Origin: Ceratorhiza oryzae-sativae
Lineage: Eukaryota; Basidiomycota; Agaricomycetes; Cantharellales; Ceratobasidiaceae
Length of the DNA stretch: 64,000 nucleotides
Direction: 5' to 3'
Assembly: GCA_030998015.1 (NCBI GenBank)
Contig: JARWMV010000031.1
Coordinates: forward strand, 107,413-171,412
A program made the position numbers and the translations under genes. A model generated the notes under the pieces. That model had not been told where the DNA came from, did not search any database, and saw only the letters and a program-made list of their open reading frames with translations. Below, piece after piece: positions 23,384 to 32,903 of the stretch (position 1 is its first letter; each line of letters starts with the position of its first letter).

Positions 23384-24161
23384 TTATTGCTCCACATCTC
23401 GTAGAACACTTACCACTAAACTGGAGAACGCAAATTTCACAACAGCCAAAGGTTTGTCAGCCTGAATCGTCTGAATAGAAAGCCACACTATCATACACAC
23501 CATTCCAGTCGGACCTTGGTCGTTTTTGAAGTACACTGTCAAGATTCCAGGCCTTGAGCCGTCGATAGTGAAAGAGGTGGACGAAGAAAGCTCGTCAATG
23601 CTATTATATGCAATAGACCCAGAGCTGTACCCTCCTGTTGGCGGAAAACCCACGTAAGTCGACCGGAGCGCTAATCTAGTGCCTCCGCATCTTACCTCCT
23701 GGCAGGCTCACGCCCCACGATTTCCCATCAAAACGGCGCTTGATAGGGTCAGAGGTGACCTGCAGGCTGTTCCAAAATACCAGCGACGCGATGCTGACTT
23801 TAGCATCTGCTGTCTTAGCAAAAATAGGGCTGTTCCAAAAAACCATCGAAGAATTTGGAGGAAAGTGTAGTAGGTAGGAAGTACAAGTCAAGGCAGCTTG
23901 GAAAGAGCGGTTGCTGAACTTACCTTTATGTATCAGTTCTATCTGGCATTGTCGTTCACCGACCGTGCGTGCTCGGTCGGTGAATTGAGACACCGGCCTG
24001 CCCTGGACACACGACTGAGGGCCGGACCCGGCGCTGATTCCCAGAATGGAATGAATACAAGCAGCGCCATACAGCGGGAGTGTTATCACCGTTGCGGCCC
24101 ATGCTCCCCTGCCAATGACTCTGTTTATTGCGATTTCAGAAACGGTTTTCTGCGTGACCAA
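23384..24161 (-). other. possible small unrecognised gene
   Basis: Two open frames on the minus strand, 24161-23676 and 23653-23384, can be joined by GT..AG introns near 23680. The text contains a hydrophobic stretch (WAATVITLPLYGAACIHSIL), PPNSSMVFWNSPIFAK with a near-repeat SIASLVFWNSLQ, and FPPTGGYSSGSIAYNSIDEL. It could be a small membrane or secreted protein. No family recognised, no clear start codon, and no conserved residues to test. Confidence 0.25.
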
Positions 24162-24449
24162 ACTTTTTTTGAAAAGTGGCGCACTTGGAGCCCGAGTAAA
24201 AAGTCCGCCGTTTCACGCCAGATATTGAGTGTTTTCGTACGATTTGTATACCGTTAGACTCGCGCCGTCGGCGCGAACAGAATGATATACATATATAGTA
24301 GATACAACGACTTTTAAAATTGACCAAATGCGGCCACAAAAACCGTCATTACTCGCGATGTATGCGCTCATCGGACATGAGATTTAGATGAAAGACTCGC
24401 CAAGTGACGAGATATCGTATGGCGAAAAGAGCGGGTCGCAATGAGGAGG

Positions 24450-25080
24450 AAAGGTTAGGTGGAGCGAGGAGTCGTGAGTGCGAGTGGAGCGAGCACGAGC
24501 AGCGACGAGCGGAAGAAAGGCTAAGAACTCCTAGGTAATACCCGGGAGAGACTTTCGTAGATACTCATCAGAGCCCTTCCACTGTGTCTTTTTATGCCGT
24601 GGCAGACGAACATGCCACGTCACTGGCGTGAGAAACGCCAAGGGAAGAAGACTTAACTGAACAAAGGAGAAGAACAGCTGACTGATCCTGACCGCATGGT
24701 AACCGTCCATGTGATCACTCCTCCACACAACTGGCCAATCAGGGCGAGACACCTGACTGACGCCAAGAACCAACAAGGTCCGAACCGAGCTGATCCGTGT
24801 GAAGCCGAGGCTCCCACGGACTCGGCGATCCGAGGATCAACCGGCCGAGGGCTCAACTCAGCTCCACCCAGACCCTGCCCGGGGAACCCTGAGGGTTCTC
24901 AAAGCGCCAGAACAGACGCTCAGACCCTGAGGACCGAGAAGTGCCTGACTAAGTGACCAGGGATTTATAATATACCCTGAGTCACGTGACACTTAGTCAG
25001 CTAGAGAGTAAAGGACAAGTCATCCAAGATGACTAATCCTCCCTTAACCATTACCTAATCTGGTTAGGATTAAAGGTTAT
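24450..25080 (-). mobile_element. Penelope-like element 3' region, solo copy A
   Basis: About 625 bp, nearly identical to 26676-27306 and 45060-45690. Reading on the minus strand it is the 3' region that follows the reverse transcriptase in the large copy, truncated at its 5' side. It ends at GGTTAGG on the low-coordinate side with only one or two telomere-like units. It includes a hammerhead-like motif and an open frame conserved between copies, which I do not call as a gene. Confidence 0.75.
24515..24579 (-). ncRNA. hammerhead-ribozyme-like motif, copy A
   Basis: On the minus strand: stem I strand GAAGGGCT, core CTGATGA, stem II GTATCTAC, core GAAA, a stem III region, then stem I partner AGCCTTTC. 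This copy lacks one base in stem III compared with the other three. Known Penelope-like elements carry such ribozymes in their terminal repeats. Confidence 0.6.
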
Positions 25081-25084
25081 TAAG

Positions 25085-25200
25085 GCAGAGTAGGGCCAGG
25101 TAGGGAACAGGAAACCAGGTAGGGAACAGCAAAACCAGGTAGGGAACACCCCAGTATGTGGGAACTCCCACCTGGGGAACAAGGTAGGGAGAACCCAGGA
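25085..25200. repeat. short tandem repeat built on AGGTAGGGAACA
   Basis: At least three close copies of a roughly 20-bp unit around CCAGGTAGGGAACAG plus two more diverged copies, directly beside PLE copy A. Low-complexity filler; no gene. Confidence 0.6.
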
Positions 25201-25307
25201 TGAGAAACCAAGGCAAAGAACACATAAGCAAGTTCATCATGACTCAGGACCAAGGACAATACAACAAAACCTCTGTACTGGTACATACAGGAAGAAAGCA
25301 GGGAGCA

Positions 25308-25725
25308 ATTTGCAATATGACTTCCCTAACCTGATGATAGTGGCTGTGCCCAAGTCCCACTGGTGCTACCTTCAAAAGTGCGTACCCAGTACGCACACTG
25401 GACACACAGAGCACAATTTGTAATATAATTTCCCTAACCTGATGATAGTGGCTGTGCCCAAGTCCCACTGGTGCTACCTTCAAAAGTGCATACCCAGTAT
25501 GCACACTGGACACACAGAGCACAATTTGCAATATAATTTCCCTAACCTGATGATAGTGGCTGTGCCCAAGTCCCGCTGGTGCTGCCACAAGTGCGTACCC
25601 AGTACGCACACCGGACATGCAGAGCACAATTTGCAATATAATTTCCCTAACCTGATGATAGTGGCTGTGCCCAAGTCCCACCAGTGCTACTGGGAGTCGG
25701 CACACTTCGCATGCCATCTCCCACG
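25308..25725. repeat. 108-bp tandem repeat, four units
   Basis: Units start at about 25331, 25439, 25547 and 25652 with CTGATGATAGTGGCTGTGCC; the spacing is 108, 108 and 105 bp. Three units contain a complete palindrome, GTGCGTAC-CCA-GTACGCAC or its CpG-mutated form GTGCATAC-CCA-GTATGCAC. Because the period is divisible by three, the minus strand carries a repetitive open frame (25244-25759); I take that as a by-product. Confidence 0.8.
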
Positions 25726-25929
25726 GTTTACATAAGCAGATCCATACAAAAGGTGGCACACATCCTGTGTGCTACATTGACCATGTTATCAAACAATGTA
25801 TAAGTGCTAGAATGAATGAAAAAGTGTACCACATGACATAATAGAGATCAGTGAACCAGTATTTTAACATACAGACTGAGCAACAAGTTCAAGAATTGGA
25901 CATGTGATACATGCGCAGCGAGCCTTGCA

Positions 25930-26509
25930 TTAAGCAGAAATCGGAGCGACAGATTGAGTTTGAATATATTTCAAGGCCATCTCTGAGACCAAAACCCTCT
26001 TTTCGGCAACTTTGAGCTTACTGGTACTTGGGAAACCTTTCTCGTTGGTGAGCACCTGTCGATATACTTTGATTTGATCGTTGAGTTTGACTCCCTTTAG
26101 CTTCATTATGTTGTCCTGATTAAGCTCAAGTCGAATCCCAGCGACATGCTCTTGCCTCTGGATTCGCCAATCTAGCCTTTTCTCTTGTGCGACTTTGTTT
26201 TTTTCTGCTTCCCACACTGCAGTGATAACCAACCCTGTTTTTCACACTTCTTCAAGCTTTGAGGAGTCAATGTGTCATGCCTCCACTCGAACCCACGCAT
26301 ACTGCTCATCTGTAAATGTTGTCTCCATGTAGTCTTCAGTGTTGTTTGTACGATTCATCAACGCATTATACTTGTGTAATGTCAGATGTGGAAATCGTCT
26401 TGTCCAGACACGCCAGGTTCCTAGTGCACCTTTGCTGACATCATTTGTTGGCCGCATAAGTGCTAGTTCATGCTCCTCAGGGCTCAGTGAAGCTAGTGAC
26501 CCATCTGCT
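25930..26509 (-). pseudogene. gene fragment cut off at a telomere-like repeat
   Basis: On the minus strand one frame runs from the TTAGG junction at about 26509 down to 25932. It reads SLASLSPEEHELALMRPTND, GTWRVWTRRFPHLTLHKYNA, TTFTDEQYAWVRVEA, then WEAEKNKVAQEKRLDWRIQR and ends SVAPISA. Two in-frame stops interrupt it near 26273 and 26228, both TGA, each removable by one C-to-T change from CGA. The upstream end stops abruptly at GGTTAGG repeats. I recall similar coding text as C-terminal parts of agaricomycete repeat-associated proteins but cannot name the family. Confidence 0.45.
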
Positions 26510-26676
26510 TAGGTTAGGTTAGGTGGAGCGAGGAGACGTGAGTGCGAGCGGAGCGAGCACGAGCGGCGACGAGCGGAAGAAAGGCTAAGAACTCCTAGGT
26601 AATCACCCGGGAGAGACTTTCGTAGATACTCATCAGAGCCCTTCCACTGTGTCTTTTTATGCCGTGGCAGACGAAC
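26510..26676 (-). mobile_element. Penelope-like element 3' end, severely 5'-truncated copy B
   Basis: Only the last ~160 bp of the repeat are present, from the GGTTAGGTGGAGCG end to GCCGTGGCAGACGAACA. It then meets GGTTAGGTTAGG directly, followed by copy C in the same orientation. This is the arrangement expected of successive additions onto a telomere-like end. Confidence 0.75.
26579..26644 (-). ncRNA. hammerhead-ribozyme-like motif, copy B
   Basis: Same core and stems as in copies C and D (CTGATGA, GTATCTAC, GAAA, closing GAAGGGCT with AGCCTTTC). Almost all of this truncated copy is the ribozyme plus the terminal purine-rich tract. Confidence 0.65.
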
Positions 26677-27306
26677 AGGTTAGGTTAGGTTAGGTTAGGT
26701 GGAGCGAGGAGACGTGAGTGCGAGCGGAGCGAGCACGAGCGGCGACGAGCGGAAGAAAGGCTAAGAACTCCTAGGTAATCACCCGGGAGAGACTTTCGTA
26801 GATACTCATCAGAGCCCTTCCACTGTGTCTTTTTATGCCGTGGCAGACGAACATGCCACGTCACTGGCGTGAGAAACGCCAAGGGAAGAAGACTTAACCG
26901 AACAAAGGAGAGGAACAGCTGACTGATCCTGACCGCATGGTAACCGTCCATGTGATCACTCCTCCACACGACTGGCCAATCAGGGGGAGACACCTGACTA
27001 ACGCCAAGAACCATCAAGGTCCGAACCGAGCTGATCCATGTGAAGCCGAGGCTCCCACGGACTCGGCGATCCGAGGATCAACCGGCCGAGGGCTCAACTC
27101 AACTCCACCCAGACCCTGCCCGGTGAACCCTGAGGGTTCTCAAAGCGCCAGAACAGGCGCTCAGACCCTGAGGGCCGAGAAGTGCCTGACTAAGTGACCA
27201 GGGATTTGTAATATACCCTGAGTCACGTGACACTTAGTCAGCTAGAGAGTAAAGGACAAGTCATCCAAGATGACTAATCCTCCCTTAACCATTACCTAAT
27301 CTGGTT
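26676..27306 (-). mobile_element. Penelope-like element 3' region, copy C
   Basis: Near-identical to copies A and D. It begins on the low side with four or more GGTTA units (26676-26699) and breaks off at 27306 within CTAATCTGGTTA, where unrelated CpG-poor DNA starts. Same orientation as copies A, B and D. Confidence 0.75.
26755..26820 (-). ncRNA. hammerhead-ribozyme-like motif, copy C
   Basis: Stem I pairs GAAGGGCT with AGCCTTTC (eight pairs, one of them G-U). Core CTGATGA and GAAA flank a three-pair stem II (GTA-TC-TAC). Stem III can form CTCC with GGAG and an inner GGT-ACC hairpin. The predicted cleavage is just before AGCC, after CTT. Confidence 0.65.
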
Positions 27307-30300
27307 ATAGGAAGGAAATCAGGTGAAAATTCTTGAAAAAAGTGAAATAACTCAATAACCAGTGATTCAATCACGCTGAAATTTCGTGAGATGGTAGCCC
27401 TGGTACCCGCGCACCTACCCAGAAATTTTCAGCTCGATTGGTTTCGTCGATGTCGAGTCACGTGATCTACCGTGCGGCGCACGGTAGATCACATGATCAA
27501 TTCCCGCGACATTGAAGCATATGGGCTCCTAGGTTATATGAAATGCACAGTATATATAACATGTTATATACCATTCAATTCCAAATTTCAAGGAGAATCT
27601 GAATATGGCAAAATCATCATTCATATCTGTACTTGTGATGGATGGATAGTTAATTTGTGAGGTTTGATTGTTATGAAAAGTGAGAAAAGTCATCATTTTT
27701 CCAAGAAAACACTTGTTGGATATATGTGTCAATTGCAGCATGAGTTTTCCTTACTTGGGGGAAATCTTCCATTTTGGGTAATATCTTGCCCAGATTTGGT
27801 AATAGATCATGTGACCACCCATCAAAAAGACCAATTTCACCATCAAATGGAATTATCATTCATCCACAATGATTCAGGGGGTCAGCTTGGATGAACAGGT
27901 CAAGAAATACAAGGGAAAGTCTACAGGGAAGGAGGAGAGTAGGGGCTAATGAACCCTTTGGCAGTATCTCCAGCTCCACCTGATGAAATGAGGCTGGAAA
28001 AAATGTTAGAAATATGAGAAAAATTCAGGCTATCAGATAGGATAAAATGTGTGAAGCTTAATGGATGTATTTGTAATGTATAGTTATTCACTCATCAGTA
28101 CCTATACCCTATTTCTGGAGAAAGTGCCCCCTTTCCAGATTGACCCCAAAAGGAGGCCTCTCCCCCAGCTATGACCCAGTGCATCAGGGTTCTTGCATGT
28201 ATATAGAAGTACTGGGAATAATATATCTTCAAATTCATTGATAGTGCCCAAGGACCAACAAAGTACCTAATAATAGGCTTTGCCACAGGTTATAGGCCTG
28301 GCTAGGATGAGCTAGGATTGAATCCTGTAGGATGGAGGTAGGATGGGGGTCAGATAAAGCTTATACAGGTGATTGTTAATAGGACCTTAGATCTGGCAGG
28401 CAGTCATGAGTGCAGGTGTGCATATGCCATATGCATGCCCACACTGGGCATGTGTTGCCTTGGCACTGCATGCATGCATGAGTTGTTGGGGAAGACATGA
28501 ACTGCCAAGCCCACTTCACTTATGTGAGATGGACACACCAGCACACTGTACAGCCAGAGTAATCCTTGCATGAGGCTTGATCCACTCAGGTTGCTGGTGT
28601 GTCCATGTCATACAGCATACAACACAGGGTATATGGGTGCTCATTCAAAGTACCCTGGTGCCCTGAGTCCAAACCTATATACCACCTCATCTTCAGTCAA
28701 GGTACCAAAAATGTGAGCAAGAGTGGAGAAAATGTCAAAAACAGAGGCCAATCCATTGATGAGTTATGAAAAAAGTGAGGGTCCTGTTACAGGTCAGGTT
28801 ACACTTATATTTCTGTATCTTAAGAAAATAAGATAGGTTAGTATTCCCTGTAAATAGGCTGGGTTATCATGCTAGGTATGAAAAAACCCCTAAATGAACC
28901 CTGGTTTCCCCTAAAAGGACCCTGATTTCATTTCAAATTCAGGGATCTTAGCTCTGAAAATAAAATAAAATAGGTCAGAAAATCCAAAGTCCAAGGTGTG
29001 AAAATACCTCTCTCATTCAATTTTCCTGCAGGAAACTTTCCATTCTCATAACTCTTGCTGTCACAATCATGATACCAAACACACTCTTAATAATCAAAAA
29101 GTACAGATGTCTTGCCAGCATGCTGGCAAGGCATCAACAGCAAAAAGATAGCAGGAGTAAGAATCTTAATCAAACTACCATACTTAGGTTGCCTAAGTCC
29201 CATGCTAACCACTGGGAGCAGGAGTACCACAAAGTGCTCAATCAGTTCTCACTCAAAGGTCCCTCATGGACAAGTCTGCTGTGACACTGTATGACCTGAT
29301 TTATGGTTGGACTTACACAGACTAGTGGCACTGCAATTGGTTGTGCAGCTGACCCTTATATGAGGTCTGACAACTTTATAATGCCACTGACATTTATGCA
29401 AATGGCAAGTGTGCATAGAGCTAGGTATATATGGTTGAATGCATAAAAGTGGATATCTTACAAGCTTGTGCTTCTAATGTTAGAGACACCATGGACCCAT
29501 CCTATCTCTCCTCTACAAGTCATATGCTCTGTGACTCATGCTACAACAGTGTGAGCAATATTGATTGCTATGAATGCACATCATGGTAGTAATGCTGGTG
29601 CCATTGTACAAGACAGAATAAAATGGTACAATACAGGTCCAGGAATGCCAAGGTGTACTGCAGAGGAAGAATGATTACTTAGACTAGGCCTTTGCTTACT
29701 CTTGGTCATAGGCTTAGGGTGATCTGGCCTGAACAGAGGGTTGAGTTGTTGGACTACACTATGCCTGCTTCAGTGCACATCAGTTGCATTGGGTCAATAA
29801 CAATATGAAGAGTAGAAACACACATATTGTTACATGAATGAATGGGAATAATTACCCATCAGACAGCTCCTGCACAACAGAAATACCAAGTGATACATCA
29901 CCACAGTGCAGACACAGAATTTTCCATCCACCTTCAACATCCAGATGGCCACAGCACACCCAAAATTTCAAGTCCACTCTGCACAGCTAAAGCACCAAAG
30001 CACTCCTGAAATTTTGTGTCCATCTTTAGCAATGAAAAGCAAATAGACAAACCCCTCTATGGCACTGCAATCTCCAACTTTTCAAAAATTGAGCAGAATT
30101 AGGGTTGCCTTAGGTTCATATACCAAAAATTACTGAAACAAATCATAACCAGTGGATTTACTCCCTTGTCAGAGTGGCTATGGAGCTACAAACAACAGAG
30201 ACATGATCAGAGCAGGCTACTCTATCTGTCCACCAAGTTTCAGGTGATTCTGTTATCATCAATGTTGGCAACACTGTCTTCTACAGTGACAAAATTCAGC

Positions 30301-30455
30301 AAAAATGAATATTTTTAACCCATAGATACAATAAGCTCTTCAGAGAGTGCTAAGCTGGGTGATTTCCCCAGTGAGAGCCCCATAGTAACAAATGCCCTGG
30401 TTGCTGAGATAGAAGCAGTGGACAAAATAATGGAATTTCAGGCATTTTCCTTGCT
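27307..30455. other. CpG-depleted gene-free DNA with a perfect-loop hairpin
   Basis: No gene is supported over about 3.1 kb. From about 27.5 kb on, CG dinucleotides are very rare while TG and CA are abundant, the footprint of long-term cytosine methylation and deamination. At 27459-27495 a hairpin has 17-bp arms (one C-A mismatch) around a 3-nt loop GGC, with TGATCTACCGTGC as its left-arm core. Open frames (for example 27664-27894) look like chance. Confidence 0.6.
27459..27495. repeat. inverted repeat, 17-bp arms, 3-nt loop
   Basis: Left arm 27459-27475 and right arm 27479-27495 pair at 16 of 17 positions around GGC. The single mismatch sits at a former CpG. The geometry (long arms, exactly three unpaired bases) matches the GTAC-N3-GTAC palindromes elsewhere in the window. 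Confidence 0.8.
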
Positions 30456-30860
30456 GCTCAGGGTCCCAGCGGGACTGTCCCGCTGCACTGCCACCTGGAT
30501 AATCGAATTACGATTGTTTTTTTGTCGCTGCTCAGGGTCCAAGCGGGACTGTCCTGCTGCACTGCCACCTGGATAATCGAATTACAATTGTTTTTTGTCA
30601 CTGCTCAGGGTCCAAGCGGGACTGTCCCGCTGCACTGCCACCTGGATAATCGACTTATGATTGTTTTTTTTGTCACTGCTCAGGGTCCAAGCGGGACTGT
30701 CCTGCTGCACTGCCATCTGGATAATCGAATTACAATTGTTTTTTTGTCACTGCTCAGGGTCCAAGTGGGACTGTCCCAATGCACAGCCATTCAAAAAATT
30801 GATTAATGGTTATTTTTGTGGATGCTCAGGGTCCAAGTGGAACTGTCCATTTATTCCTTT
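30456..30860. repeat. 74-bp tandem repeat, six units, each with a hairpin
   Basis: Units begin with GCTCAGGGTCC at 30456, 30530, 30603, 30678, 30752 and 30824. Intact units contain AGCGGGAC-T-GTCCCGCT, an 8-bp inverted repeat with a 1-nt loop; later units are degraded at CpG sites (GTCCTGCT, AAGTGGGACTGTCCCA). Embedded open frames are a by-product. Confidence 0.8.
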
Positions 30861-30934
30861 TATGCAAGGATGTCAGGCAATAATTTTGCTGGATTCTTGC
30901 ACCCACAGCTGGATTCTGGTTCATTTCAGCCCTT

Positions 30935-30972
30935 CTTGCACCTGCACCTGCACCTGCACCTGCACCTGCATT
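30935..30972. repeat. CACCTG hexamer microsatellite
   Basis: Five consecutive copies of GCACCT in a CpG-poor context. No coding role evident. Confidence 0.8.
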
Positions 30973-32903
30973 CTGCAGGATTTCTCACAATAGCAGGAAT
31001 TTCTCATGTAAATACACATCTATTCATTGTATAATTAATACCATAATTACAAGCAAGAGCAAAATCCCAGCTCTCAAATGATATATTACACATCTGTTCT
31101 CAACAAGTCTATGGCCTTTTGCAAGCAAACATGCATTTTGCTAGAATGCTCAAAAGGGGGGGGAACCAGAAATGAAACTCACCATATCTGCTCACTTAAT
31201 AGCTCATAAAAAGCATAAATTTCAGAGATTTCTAGATATGATTCTTATACCACTGGGGAAAATCTGGAGCTCCCAGCAAAAGACATTCTTTTCCAGAAAA
31301 TATTGCCCCCAGGTGTGCACCTCTCACCCCAGCTACAAAAGCTGTGAATAGGCTGATTCTGATAATGCAAACATGTTCTGATACCATGAGAACCCCTAAG
31401 TACATTCATATACTTCTCACCAATGTCCTACATTCACCTGAACTGGAGGTCCTGCTTGTAAAAAGCAGTATAGTCTCTGTCCCCCCAGGTCCAAGCACCT
31501 CAAATCATTGAAATAAGTGAAATCAAAGTATCCTACACATATATACTTGGGTAATTAAGTGTGCTGAGCACAGTTAAGTCACTCACAACACTTGAAAGTC
31601 ACCCAGTCAGTGTGTATCAGGGGTTTAGGCTGATTTTTTGCTTTCAGGGGTGAGTTTAAGCTCATTACCACTTTAAATCTTGCTCTATTGATGTTAAAAT
31701 TAGTATGTAGGTTTGGCTAGGTGGTTCACATCCCCTGCACTCAGCAGAGCAGTGAATGAACAGCTAGTTTTACTAGAGTATGTGGCACTTTCAGGGTAAG
31801 CACTATGATAATCCCCCTGTAACACAGGATACACTGCATATTATGCTTAGTGAATAGCACCATCAAATTCAGTGACTTGTTGCACATATAACAGTGGTAA
31901 AAGTCCACTTTCTGGTGAGTTTTGAGGCCCAGCTATTGGTTGCACATTTGGCTGATTATTTCTAAAATTGTTTGCCCCTGTGAGTCCCCTTAAGAATTTC
32001 ATACTATTTTTCTATGCACTTTATATTCATTTGTGGTCACTTATGGAGACACCTATTGTTCTGATCACAGCACTTTCACTGCTTTCTTGCCCAGTTCAAC
32101 ACTGCAGGAATGCACAGGCATGGTGGTGCTTAAAGCCCAGGTTCTGCAGGTTACCCACCTGGATTCCTGCCCAAAAACTGCCTTCTTGTGCCAGCACCTG
32201 CACCTGTATGCAGGAATGTGGAATCCCCACAAAATTTCCAGCATTTTTGGTCATGCAGGGAGATACATTGCACAAGATCAATGCAACAATACTGAAACTC
32301 ATCACAAAGTCATGATGTCCATATCATTAGATAGAGAAAACTCCCTGCTCTTAAATTGTATATATTCCCCCTAAATGTGCACTCCCTGTTTCACTCTCAA
32401 ACCAGCCATTTCAAGGCAAATGAGTGATACAAATTGTTTCAAACCCTAATAAAACCCTCATTTGACATTCAGACATGTTGAACATAGCATAGCACAATGA
32501 AATAAAACATGTAAAAGTATATGAATCTATTCAACAAGTGACTAGCTACAACATGAGAAACCAAGACTTTATACAAGTAGCTCAGTTGGCATATACATAG
32601 CTGAGATATTGCATGAAAAACAAGCAAGAGAAGCAAGATAACAGATGAAAAGAGAATGCATACAGTCAAAGAGATGAATAAAGCATCTGTGTTGCCATAA
32701 CATAATGCACATAATAATTGACACACTTGTAATCTCCAACAAGACAACAAATCAAATATATTCAATAGGATTCTACAAGATGCCACCCAATTCATGTTGA
32801 CATTTCAGCTGGTCTGTCCAGGGCTCTGCTTCATGTTAATTCATTGTTGCTCCAATGAGCAAAACCCAAACCAACAAGGCCAAATGGCATACCTGGCTAC
32901 CCT
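30973..32903. other. CpG-depleted gene-free DNA
   Basis: No gene recognised. Open frames at 31968-32374 and 32469-32795 lack motifs. Base composition continues the CG-poor, TG/CA-rich pattern of the preceding stretch. Confidence 0.5.

Noticed and set aside
24257..24277. CGCGCCG-T-CGGCGCG palindrome
   Set aside because: Single occurrence seen, with a different core and a 1-nt centre; likely a chance GC palindrome or a terminator-like hairpin.
25244..25759. 171-codon repetitive open frame on the minus strand
   Set aside because: It is explained by a 108-bp tandem repeat whose period is a multiple of three; no start or domain.
25308..30860. CRISPR-like arrays
   Set aside because: The 108-bp and 74-bp arrays are whole-unit tandem repeats without unique spacers, in a eukaryotic genome.
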